Shown piece by piece: positions 24,999-31,859 of a stretch of 45,281 bases of DNA. A program made the position numbers and the translations under genes. Source of the stretch: Acidobacteriaceae bacterium. Lineage in GTDB: Bacteria; Acidobacteriota; Terriglobia; Terriglobales; Acidobacteriaceae. The notes below the pieces were generated by a model, which worked only from the letters and a program-made list of their open reading frames with translations, made no database searches and was not told the origin of the DNA. The stretch's first letter is position 1; each line of letters opens with the position of its first letter. Where the stretch lies: the NCBI GenBank assembly GCA_025934135.1, contig JAICYR010000005.1:1-45281 (forward strand), given 5' to 3'.

Positions 24999-25547
24999 TC
25001 AGTGTTTGCAGGTGCAGTCGATGCAGTGGTGGGTGGCGCAGGTTCCGCAGATGGCGGTGAGCTGTTTGGCGACGGCTTTGCGCGCGCGGTGGAGACGCAC
25101 GCTGGCGTTATTCGCAGTCGTGTGCTGCGCGTGGGCGAAGGCTTCAACCGACTCGCCGTGGAGATCGACCTGCTCAATGGCGGCGCGGTACTCCGGCTTG
25201 AGGGACTGGACGGCTTCGTTGACGCAGGCGCAGACCTCGGGCTGTATCTCCGGCTCGTAGCCTTCCTTCCATTCGGCGGCCCATGAGTCCATGGCGCGGG
25301 AGTCTGAGGCCTGGCGGCGGTAGTGGTCAGTAATGGCATTGCGGAGGATGCGGTAGAACCAGGCGACGGAGCTTTCGGCTTCACGCAACTGCGCGCCGCG
25401 CTCGATGGCTTTGAGGTAGGCGGCCTGGAGGATGTCCTCGGCGGCGGGGCCGTCGACGCGGTTGCGCAAAAATTGCAGGAACCGGCTATGCTGCCCGGCA
25501 AGGCCGGCGACTGTGTCTTGAGTTGAGGGCGAAGTTTGTGAGGTCAT
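24999..25547 (-). CDS. ECF sigma factor with Cys/His-rich C-terminal tail
   Basis: The 182-residue protein has sigma region 2 (AAEDILQAAYLKAIERG, then VAWFYRILRNAITDHYRR) and region 4 (LKPEYRAAIEQVDLHGESVE, with the recognition helix in HTTANNASVRLHRARKAV). The last 16 residues are unusual: Cys167, Cys170, His173, His174, Cys175, Cys178, Cys180 and His182, a dense set of metal ligands or redox thiols. There is no anti-sigma gene beside it, so the tail may itself sense the signal. Upstream in the same direction is a 50-residue peptide with ten cysteines that shares the motif C-x-D-C-x-C with the tail. ATG 25547 is chosen; the frame runs further but the extra part overlaps the peptide gene. Confidence 0.85.
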   Translation of the reverse strand: MTSQTSPSTQDTVAGLAGQHSRFLQFLRNRVDGPAAEDILQAAYLKAIERGAQLREAESSVAWFYRILRNAITDHYRRQASDSRAMDSWAAEWKEGYEPEIQPEVCACVNEAVQSLKPEYRAAIEQVDLHGESVEAFAHAQHTTANNASVRLHRARKAVAKQLTAICGTCATHHCIDCTCKH

Positions 25548-25560
25548 GGTGAAGCGGTCT

Positions 25561-25608
25561 ATCCCACCCTTCGTGTGATAACCACACGAAGGATGGGGCA
25601 CTCGGATT
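25561..25608. repeat. Palindromic repeat ending CACTCGGATT, copy 3
   Basis: ATCCCACCCTTCGTGTG, loop ATAAC, CACACGAAGGATGGGGCACT then CGGATT. The stem (25563-25597) keeps the same C-A mismatch as copy 2 while the inner pairs differ, which shows compensatory change. It lies between the Cys-rich peptide gene and the sigma gene, inside their probable transcript. Confidence 0.8.
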
Positions 25609-25623
25609 AGTGCTGTTTCCATG

Positions 25624-25776
25624 TTATGCGTGCTGGTCGTGTGTCGTTGTGGCGCAGGCGCAGTCGGTGCAGGGGCAGGGCGGCGGGCAAAAGCAGCCTC
25701 CTTCTCCACAGTGGCAGGCGCTGGGCGCGCAGGAACAGGTTTGGGTTGGGGCGGTGGCGTCGGTTTTCTGATTCAT
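25624..25776 (-). CDS. 50-residue cysteine-rich, metallothionein-like peptide
   Basis: A short gene on the reverse strand, ATG 25776-25774 to TAA 25626-25624, with a good ribosome-binding site (AAGGAGATTCCACC) before the ATG. The 50 residues include ten cysteines at 14, 16, 21, 23, 28, 30, 34, 36, 39 and 41, arranged as five CxC pairs (CSC, CHC, CFC, CPC, CAC). Histidines sit at 22, 46 and 49. This is the density of a metallothionein, though I do not recognise a known family. It has no signal peptide. The motif CTDCAC near its end mirrors CIDCTC in the tail of the ECF sigma factor encoded 77 bases downstream, so they probably share a metal, a redox cue or a partner. Confidence 0.75.
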   Translation of the reverse strand: MNQKTDATAPTQTCSCAPSACHCGEGGCFCPPPCPCTDCACATTTHDQHA

Positions 25777-25850
25777 GGTGGAATCTCCTTTCCTTCTGCA
25801 TGTGCTGACGCGGGAGGAGGGAGAATCTTACAGTTGGTGGCGGAAATTTT

Positions 25851-27077
25851 TCAGGCGGCGTCGTCGTTCTCGGCGATGGGGGAAACGGCGAGGACTGGTG
25901 AGGCGGTCTGTTTCGGCTCGGGCGGTGCGGGGGGTGGAGGCGGAGAGGCTAGCGAAGGATTTTCGCGCGGGCGGCGGCGCTGGCGTCGGCGACGAATGTA
26001 GAGGGCCATGAGGAAGAGCGCGGGCAGGGTGATGATGTCGAGCGTGAGGGCGGCGGGGCCACTGATGTGGAGCAGGTCTCCGGTGACGAGGGCGAGGCCG
26101 ATGAAGACAAAGAAGAGGTGCCAGCAGAAGACCTCAATGGAGGCCTGACCGAACATGATGAGCGGCTCGTGGGTGATGGCGCGGGCGATGGCTTTGCGAA
26201 TCCACCAGAAGAGCACGATATAGGCGGCGATGTTGATGACGCGGAGCGAGCCGAGCTGCCACTTGTCCAGCAGGACTCCGAAAGACTGCTGGCCCCAGTG
26301 GGGGCCGAACCAGCCGTGGCGGATGCCGAGGAAGATGCCGCAGACGGCGATCGAGACGGGAATGGTCCAGCGGGGGAGACGGCGGAGGGGGAATTCTCCC
26401 ATAGCGAACTTTGCGCCGAACCAGAGGCCGACGATCCAGACGGTTTGCCAGGCGAAGAGGTCGAAGGCACCATTGGCGGCGATGGGCATATTGAGGTGGG
26501 CGACGCGGGAGATCCAGAGATCGACGGCCTGCCGGAGGCCGAACTGCGCGGCCACCCATAGAGCGGCTGATGCCGCGAGGATCCAGTTCCAGCCGATGCG
26601 CCGCGCGAGGGAGAGAAGGGGCGGCGTGAGGAACAGGAAAATGATGTACATCGGCAGAATGTCAAACAGCGGCGGGCAATAGATAAGCGCCGCAGACGCG
26701 ACGGTGGCCCGCACGGGATGCGCGATGAAATACGTGAGCAGGTTGAGGATGGCGACGCGATGCGCGTCGACGGCGATGGCCGCCGCAATGGTAAAAAGCA
26801 GGGCGAGCAGGATGAGTTGATAGAAGTAAATCCGGAGCGAGCGCCGCCAGAGCTTGCGCCAGACGGCGGATTCGTCCTGCATGATTTTGCGGTAGTAGAT
26901 GAGGCCGGTGAGCATGGCGGATAGGCCGACGAACCCCTCGGCGGCAGAAATGAACCCGATGGGCTGATTGGCCCAGTCGCTCAGGACGGTGGGCAGGTGC
27001 GCCATCACCATCAGGATGAGAAAAAGACCGCGCAGCGCGTCAAGTTCGGGGCGGCGCTTAGGTTTGGCAGAAGTCAT
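25851..27077 (-). CDS. OpgC-like polytopic membrane protein
   Basis: The product of about 408 residues begins MTSAKPKRRPELDALRGLFL and has about ten membrane segments. RPELDALRG at the first helix and the SAAEGFVGLSAMLTG stretch are characteristic of the OpgC family (PF10129), membrane acyltransferase-like proteins; E. coli OpgC succinylates osmoregulated periplasmic glucans. The C-terminal 40 residues are basic, then proline-rich (PPPPPAPPEP) and probably disordered. The open frame extends to 27176, but the ATG at 27077 matches the family start. It is divergent from the HIT gene. The substrate is unknown. Confidence 0.82.
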   Translation of the reverse strand: MTSAKPKRRPELDALRGLFLILMVMAHLPTVLSDWANQPIGFISAAEGFVGLSAMLTGLIYYRKIMQDESAVWRKLWRRSLRIYFYQLILLALLFTIAAAIAVDAHRVAILNLLTYFIAHPVRATVASAALIYCPPLFDILPMYIIFLFLTPPLLSLARRIGWNWILAASAALWVAAQFGLRQAVDLWISRVAHLNMPIAANGAFDLFAWQTVWIVGLWFGAKFAMGEFPLRRLPRWTIPVSIAVCGIFLGIRHGWFGPHWGQQSFGVLLDKWQLGSLRVINIAAYIVLFWWIRKAIARAITHEPLIMFGQASIEVFCWHLFFVFIGLALVTGDLLHISGPAALTLDIITLPALFLMALYIRRRRQRRRPRENPSLASPPPPPAPPEPKQTASPVLAVSPIAENDDAA

Positions 27078-27138
27078 GCTCAAGGGGTTAGACGCCGCGC
27101 AGGGAGGGTGGAGTTGGCGCGAGGGCCAGAGGAGTGCG

Positions 27139-27501
27139 ATGCTGGGTAACATGAGTTCGGACTGCATCTTCTGCAAAATCGCGGCGGGAGAGATTCCCGC
27201 AAAGAAGCTCTATGAGGACGACCAGGCGGTGGCCATCGCGGACATTGATCCGAGAGCGCCGCTGCATGTGCTGGTGATTCCGAAGCAGCATATTGCGTCG
27301 CTGGCAGAGGTGGGCGCGAGCGATAAGGAGAAGCTGCTGGCCGGGCATTTGCTGGGCGTGGCCAACCAGCTTGCACGCGAGCAGGGGCTGAGCAAGGGCT
27401 ACCGGGTGGTCATCAACATTGGGCCGGACGGCGGGCAGACGGTGGACCATCTTCATGTTCACCTGCTGGGCGGGAGGACGATGCACTGGCCTCCGGGCTA
27501 G
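27139..27501 (+). CDS. HIT-family (HinT-like) nucleotide-binding protein
   Basis: The 120-residue protein starts MLGNMSSDCIFCKIAAGEIP and carries the histidine triad DHLHVHLLGG, with PKQHI and GYRVVINIGPDGGQ as supporting motifs. HinT-type enzymes hydrolyse nucleoside phosphoramidates such as adenylated lysine. Length is normal. The long open frame upstream is not coding: GGAG at 27131-27134 points to ATG 27139. The TAG stop lies inside a repeated two-hairpin element (27499-27535). Confidence 0.93.
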   Translation: MLGNMSSDCIFCKIAAGEIPAKKLYEDDQAVAIADIDPRAPLHVLVIPKQHIASLAEVGASDKEKLLAGHLLGVANQLAREQGLSKGYRVVINIGPDGGQTVDHLHVHLLGGRTMHWPPG

Positions 27502-27535
27502 GACTGGCCGTCCAGGCACACGCGGCTTCGCCGCC
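27499..27535 (+). repeat. Two-hairpin repeat starting at a stop codon, copy 2
   Basis: TAGGACTGGCCGTCCAGGCA, then a hairpin GCGGC-TTC-GCCGC (27522-27534). The first 20 bases equal copy 1 at 13876. The second stem has swapped pairs relative to GCGCC-TTC-GGCGC but is still perfect. It begins at the TAG stop of the HIT gene. Confidence 0.8.
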
Positions 27536-27576
27536 TTTCCGAATTCGGCACAAGTGGCCCTCCCGCTGGTCGGGAA

Positions 27577-28170
27577 CTAGGGTGCTTTGGATACGAACGT
27601 GTTTCCGTGGATTACGAATCGATGCGGGTTTTCGACGGCCTTGCGGATGCCGATGCGAGGAGTGGCGGTGATTTTTTCGGGGCGGAAGCCGTCGTCCTGA
27701 ATTTGCAGATCAGAGGCCGGGTCGGTGAGGTCGAGTCCGTTGTGGGTGGCGCGGGTGATGGCGAGGGCCTGGCAGAGGCGTCCAGGGCCTGAGGCGAGCA
27801 TTTTAGGTTTTGCCGGAGAGAGGCCGCGAAGGCGGGCCATGGTGTCTAACCCGGAGAGTGGTTCCAGTGCGCGGATGAGGACGCATCCGGCCTGGCCCTC
27901 CGGTTCGCAGGAGACGTTCACGCAGGAGTGCATTCCGTAGATGAAGTAAACGTAGGCGTGGCCGGGAGGCCCGAAGAGGACGGCGTTGCGGGCGGTCTTT
28001 CCGGCGGCGGAGTGGGCCGCAGGATCGTCCTTTCCGAAGTAGGCTTCGACTTCGACAATGCGTCCGGCGAGGCGCTGACCGCGGATGCAACTGACCAGAA
28101 CTTTTCCGAGAAGTTCGCGGGCGACGGCGTCAGGAGAGCGGGAGAAGAAGCTGCGGGGAAGCAAGGTCAT
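27577..28170 (-). CDS. DNA-3-methyladenine glycosylase (AAG/MPG family)
   Basis: The 197-residue enzyme removes alkylated purines from DNA. It has RSFFSRSPDAVARELLGKVL at the start and GRIVEVEAYFGKDDPAAHS, which carries the catalytic glutamate region. AVLFGPPGHAYVYFIYGMH and NVSCEPEGQAGCVLIRALEP follow, all typical of the alkyladenine glycosylase fold (PF02245). Length is usual for bacterial members. The open frame continues to a TTG at 28212 through a tandem repeat; I chose ATG 28170, which lacks a clear ribosome-binding site. The gene is convergent with the HIT gene. Confidence 0.94.
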   Translation of the reverse strand: MTLLPRSFFSRSPDAVARELLGKVLVSCIRGQRLAGRIVEVEAYFGKDDPAAHSAAGKTARNAVLFGPPGHAYVYFIYGMHSCVNVSCEPEGQAGCVLIRALEPLSGLDTMARLRGLSPAKPKMLASGPGRLCQALAITRATHNGLDLTDPASDLQIQDDGFRPEKITATPRIGIRKAVENPHRFVIHGNTFVSKAP

Positions 28171-28186
28171 AAGGAATAGCTTAAAA

Positions 28187-28228
28187 GCGGTCAGCAAAAA
28201 GGCGGTCAGCAAGGGAGCGGTCAGCTAG
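28187..28228. repeat. 15-base tandem repeat, three copies
   Basis: GCGGTCAGCAAAAAG (28187-28201), GCGGTCAGCAAGGGA (28202-28216) and GCGGTCAGC (from 28217, then diverging). The third unit contains the stop codon of the four-helix-bundle gene. An inverted match, TTTTGCTGACCG, lies at 28679-28690 on the other side of that gene. Confidence 0.8.
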
Positions 28229-28607
28229 ACGCCGGTTGGCGGGGCTTGGGTTGTTGCAATGTCCTTATCAGTCCATTCAGCATCCGGCCAATTTCGGCGC
28301 TTTCGGCGAGCAGTCGGCTCAAGTCGCTTCTTGAGATATATCCAACATTCTCCGCCAATTCCAGTTGCGTTTCCAATTCATAAAGTGAGCCTCGCGCCTG
28401 GCTCAGAAAAACGGCGAAACTCCGATCACTGAGCCGTCCGTGCCCTTCGGCAATATTGCTCGGAATGGAAACGGCGGCGCGGCAAAGCTGGCTGGTTAGC
28501 CCGAACATCTCTCTTTTGGGAAAATCCTGTGTGGCCGAGTAGATATTGCGGGCGAGCTTCATTGAACGCTGCCATACCAGCAGATCCCGGAAATAACGAG
28601 TCTTCAT
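28221..28607 (-). CDS. Four-helix-bundle protein (23S rRNA intervening-sequence type)
   Basis: The 128-residue product begins MKTRYFRDLLVWQRSMKLAR and contains FGLTSQLCRAAVSIPSNIAE and GHGR, the hallmark of the IVP-like family (TIGR02436), followed by FLSQARGSLYELETQLELA. Members were first found in insertions within 23S rRNA genes and are common as single genes in accessory DNA; the function is unknown. ATG 28607 is the family start, 13 codons inside the open frame. The gene is bracketed by inverted copies of CGGTCAGCAAAA, which suggests it arrived as a unit. Confidence 0.9.
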   Translation of the reverse strand: MKTRYFRDLLVWQRSMKLARNIYSATQDFPKREMFGLTSQLCRAAVSIPSNIAEGHGRLSDRSFAVFLSQARGSLYELETQLELAENVGYISRSDLSRLLAESAEIGRMLNGLIRTLQQPKPRQPASS

Positions 28608-28723
28608 CGTGGATCTAGGGGATACGAATTCAGCAGTGTCCCGCAAGAGTACACAAGTACCTAATTCACTAACCGCAGTTTTGCTGACCGTTTCATAGCT
28701 GACAAATTTTTAGTTGCCCGCTT

Positions 28724-29182
28724 CTACTGTTCCTTCAGTGCGGCAAGAACTTCTTCGGCGTGACCCTCGGGCTTGACCTTGGGGAAGATTTTGAGCAGCT
28801 TCTGGTCAGGGCCGATGAGGAACGTCGTCCGCTCGATGCCGATGACCTTTTTGCCGTACATATTTTTCTCTTTCAAAACGTCAAACTGTTTGCAGACCTT
28901 TTCGTCGACGTCGGCGAGCAGGGGATAGGGGAGGTCGTACTTTTCCCTGAACTTGCGCTGGGCCTTGGGTGTGTCGCGGGAGATGCCGAGGACGACGGCT
29001 CCGGCCTGCTGAAGCTTCTTGAAGGTGTCGCGGAAGCCGCAGGCCTCAATGGTGCAGCCCGGCGTATCGGCCTTAGGATAGAAAAAGAGGACCACAGGCT
29101 TGCCCGCAAAGTCACTTAGATGAACGGTCTGTTCCTGGTCGTCCTGAAGGGCAAAATCGGCAACTTTCTTATGCAGTTCCAT
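28724..29182 (-). CDS. bcp: Thiol peroxidase, Bcp/PrxQ type
   Basis: The 152-residue peroxiredoxin reduces hydroperoxides using thioredoxin. VVLFFYPKADTPGCTIEACG holds the peroxidatic cysteine and the resolving cysteine five residues later, the PrxQ pattern. GISRDTPKAQRKF and RTTFLIGPDQKLLKIF are further marks. ATG 29182 is preceded by AGGGAG nine bases upstream, so it is preferred over ATG 29200. The gene is divergent from a secreted protein whose ATG is 69 bases away. Confidence 0.95.
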   Translation of the reverse strand: MELHKKVADFALQDDQEQTVHLSDFAGKPVVLFFYPKADTPGCTIEACGFRDTFKKLQQAGAVVLGISRDTPKAQRKFREKYDLPYPLLADVDEKVCKQFDVLKEKNMYGKKVIGIERTTFLIGPDQKLLKIFPKVKPEGHAEEVLAALKEQ

Positions 29183-29251
29183 CGGCTTATTCTCCCTCAT
29201 AAACCCAAACTGGCGCGGCGTTTTCCCTCAATTGCGCGTCATATAGATGCT

Positions 29252-30646
29252 ATGCCACGAGCCGGCAATGCGGCAAAACAGACGATTCTGACCATGGCGG
29301 CACTGGCGCTGGCGCTGGCGCCCTCCGCGCGCGCCCAATACGTGGGTAATGTGGACACAAGCAAGAGCAAAGGGCCGACGCTGAGGGCGACGGCAGTGCT
29401 GGAATACACGGGAGACCTGGAGAAGCCGACCGCGAGCCGACTGGTGCCGATTGCGGTGTGGGACGGCGAGCGTTACCAGCCCGGCGGCCTGTATATGGCG
29501 CAGCCCGTTCCGCTCACCGTGCTGACGGGGACCCAGTATGTGCTGGAGGATGCGGGCACGCCCAAGGGCCTGTTCGATGTGAAGGCGGCGGCTGATGTGA
29601 ACGGGTCGTGGATTGCGATTGGGAATTACCAGAAGCCGCCCACGCCGAAAGAGGCGAAGCTGAAGGCGTCGCGGCATCCGCCGGTAATTGTGGATGACAG
29701 CAAGCCGCACTTCGCTCACGTTCCGACAGGAGATACGAAGGAGGGCGCGACCAGCGCGAAGGCTGAAAACAGCGCTCCGCCGGTCGATCCGGACCGTCCG
29801 ACGCTGCATCAGCGCAGCGGAGAACAAAGCGGTGGCCAGAATACGGAGGCCACGAACCCCGCGCCGCCGATTGATCCTGACCGGCCTGTTCTGCGCGAAC
29901 CAGCGAAACCGGCGGCGGGAGCGCAGCAGCAGGCGAGCAACAATGGGGCCCCTGAAACCGTGACCCAGGCCGTCGATCCGAACCGTCCGCATCTGGAATA
30001 TGGGAAGCCGTCGGAGCAGGAGTCACTCGGCGCGCCTGAGAAGGTGATTGCCACGCTCGCCGGACCGCAGCCGGAGATAGAGCAGATCGCCGCTGTGTCG
30101 GATGCGGCAACGCGCCAGCCGCACTCCTATGAGTATTCGTGGAGCAGCCCCGAGGACGAAAAGAAAATGCAGGGCGAGGTGGAAGCCGTTGCCCAGCAGT
30201 TGCTGGCCGCGTCGGAGCCGAAGCCGTTCGGGGAGGTAAAGAGAGTAAGCAGCCACCGCCGGAGCAAATCCAGAAAAGCCGCCAAGCCGGCGAAGCCCAC
30301 CCTGCCCACTCTGGCGGATGAGCAGTTCAAGGCTTACGAACTTTCCTATGGAGGCGGAGCGACGCTGGTCTTCTCTGCCACGGAAGGCCAGGGTGCAGCG
30401 GCCCGCTACATCACGCTGATCGCGCAGCCGGACTTCAATGGAACTCCCATTGTGCTGTTTAAGCAGATTACGTCGGAGCGCGATTTGAACATTGTTCCAC
30501 GCATGAAGCTGATTGATGCGGTGGACACCGATGCCGATAACCGCGCCGAGCTGATCTTCGCGCTGGAGAACAACACGGGGCGGCACTACGCGATTTATCG
30601 CGTGGCGGATGGGGCGGCGGAGCAGGTGTTTGCGAGCGGCAGCTAG
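29252..30646 (+). CDS. Secreted protein with DPDRP repeats, function unknown
   Basis: The product of 464 residues has a signal peptide ending in ARAQ. An N-terminal globular part (residues 25-130) includes ERYQPGGLYMAQPVPLTVLT. A low-complexity middle carries three related motifs: PPVDPDRPTL, PPIDPDRPVL and AVDPNRPHL, separated by 25-40 residues of Gln, Ala and Pro. A C-terminal domain follows after a basic hinge (RRSKSRKAAKPAKP). It contains LIDAVDTDADNRAELIF, which resembles a calcium-binding or FG-GAP-like loop, and ends HYAIYRVADGAAEQVF. I do not recognise the family. The frame extends upstream of ATG 29252 across the bcp start, but that part is not coding. Confidence 0.7.
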   Translation: MPRAGNAAKQTILTMAALALALAPSARAQYVGNVDTSKSKGPTLRATAVLEYTGDLEKPTASRLVPIAVWDGERYQPGGLYMAQPVPLTVLTGTQYVLEDAGTPKGLFDVKAAADVNGSWIAIGNYQKPPTPKEAKLKASRHPPVIVDDSKPHFAHVPTGDTKEGATSAKAENSAPPVDPDRPTLHQRSGEQSGGQNTEATNPAPPIDPDRPVLREPAKPAAGAQQQASNNGAPETVTQAVDPNRPHLEYGKPSEQESLGAPEKVIATLAGPQPEIEQIAAVSDAATRQPHSYEYSWSSPEDEKKMQGEVEAVAQQLLAASEPKPFGEVKRVSSHRRSKSRKAAKPAKPTLPTLADEQFKAYELSYGGGATLVFSATEGQGAAARYITLIAQPDFNGTPIVLFKQITSERDLNIVPRMKLIDAVDTDADNRAELIFALENNTGRHYAIYRVADGAAEQVFASGS

Positions 30647-30675
30647 AAGCGGAGTTGGTAAGGCGGGCGGCGGCC

Positions 30676-30733
30676 CTCAGGGGCTAAAGCCCATTTCCTT
30701 CCGCATCTTTTTCGGCACGGCTGAAGCCGTGCC
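30676..30733. repeat. Double-hairpin repeat with TGAA loop, copy 2
   Basis: CTCAGGGGCTAAAGCCC (30676-30692), a spacer, then GGCACGGC-TGAA-GCCGTGCC (30714-30733). Spacing from CTCAG to the second stem is 38 bases against 39 in copy 1. It lies in the 130-base gap between convergent genes. Confidence 0.75.
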
Positions 30734-30779
30734 CTGATACAAAACATTCAAGAAATGCGCATTAAAAAAGGCGTGATGC

Positions 30780-31733
30780 TCATTCGCTTTTTAGCTTTTC
30801 CTCGATGAGTTTTGCAGTGTCTCCCGTGATACCTGCTTCGTCGCCGAACCCCTTCAGCCAATTCACGTCGGGTTCGCGGCGGAACCATGTGAGTTGGCGT
30901 TTGGCGTAATTGCGATGTCCCTGCTGGGCGGCGGCGATGGCCGTCTGGAGGGATATTTGTCCGCGCAGCACGGCGCGGGCCTGGCGGTAGCCGAGCGAGT
31001 CGAAGGCGCGCGGCGATTCGCCATATTTTTCGATCAGCGCTCGTGTTTCCTCAATTAATCCGTCGGAGATCATTTGCGCGGCGCGGTCGTTGATGCGCTG
31101 GTAAAGCGCGTGACGCGGCGGGTCGAGACCGATGCGGAGAATGCGGAATCCGCGCAGCGGCTCGCGGCCTTCTTTCCACGCCTCGGACATGGGGCGGCGT
31201 GCGGCGAGCGAGACCTCGATAGCACGGATGAGCTTCGGAATATCGTTGGCATGAATGCGCGCTGCTGAGGCCGGGTCGAGGCGCACGAGGACGCGATGGA
31301 GCCAACCGGCGGTGTGGCGCGTGTGGCTGCGCTCCAGCCGAGTACGAATTTCCTGCGAGCGCTGCGGCCCGGCGAACAGGCCTTGCAGAAGCGCGCGCAA
31401 ATAAAGCCCGGTTCCGCCAGTGACGATGGGCAGGCGGTCACGCGATACGATGTCGCGAATTGCCTGGCGCGCGCGGCGGGCGTAGTCGCCAGCGGTGGAG
31501 TGTTCGTCGGGGGAATAAATATCGATGAGGTGATGCGGGACACGTGCCCGCTCCGCGAGCGAGGGTTTGGCAGTGCCGATCTCCATGCCGCGATAGACGG
31601 CGACGGAATCGCAGCTTACGATTTCTCCGTTAAACCGTTCGGCTAGCGCGAGCGATAAGGCCGTTTTCCCGCTTGCGGTTGGGCCAAGAAGAACGACCAG
31701 CAGCGGGTCTTGTCTCACCAGAACCGCCACCAT
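30780..31733 (-). CDS. miaA: tRNA dimethylallyltransferase
   Basis: The 317-residue enzyme adds a dimethylallyl group to A37 of tRNAs reading UNN codons. It has the P-loop LGPTASGKTALS, SCDSVAVYRGMEIGTAKP, HHLIDI, IVTGGTGLYLRALLQGL and the C-terminal KRQLTWFRREPDVNWL, all diagnostic of MiaA. The length is normal. Its ATG (31733) lies within the preceding small membrane gene, so translation is probably coupled. Confidence 0.97.
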   Translation of the reverse strand: MVAVLVRQDPLLVVLLGPTASGKTALSLALAERFNGEIVSCDSVAVYRGMEIGTAKPSLAERARVPHHLIDIYSPDEHSTAGDYARRARQAIRDIVSRDRLPIVTGGTGLYLRALLQGLFAGPQRSQEIRTRLERSHTRHTAGWLHRVLVRLDPASAARIHANDIPKLIRAIEVSLAARRPMSEAWKEGREPLRGFRILRIGLDPPRHALYQRINDRAAQMISDGLIEETRALIEKYGESPRAFDSLGYRQARAVLRGQISLQTAIAAAQQGHRNYAKRQLTWFRREPDVNWLKGFGDEAGITGDTAKLIEEKLKSE

Positions 31734-31849
31734 CCGGGCGGAAAGATGTTATGAAGGTTGGCCCGGAAGAGAGCGACGACCAGAATTGCCGCCGCGATGA
31801 GGAGCAGCCCGAATGCCTGCCGCTTGCGCAGATGTTCGCGGGCGTCCAT
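31715..31849 (-). CDS. 44-residue single-helix membrane peptide
   Basis: A short gene whose product begins MDAREHLRKRQAFGLLLIAA, has one membrane helix (residues 13-29, continuing ILVVALFRA), and ends in a tryptophan-rich tail, PPGWWRFW. It starts 11 bases after the stop of the TonB-like gene and overlaps the start of miaA by 19 bases. That tight packing in one direction supports it as a real gene, perhaps a partner of the TonB-like protein. No family is recognised. Confidence 0.6.
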   Translation of the reverse strand: MDAREHLRKRQAFGLLLIAAAILVVALFRANLHNIFPPGWWRFW

Positions 31850-31859
31850 GTAGGGCCTG

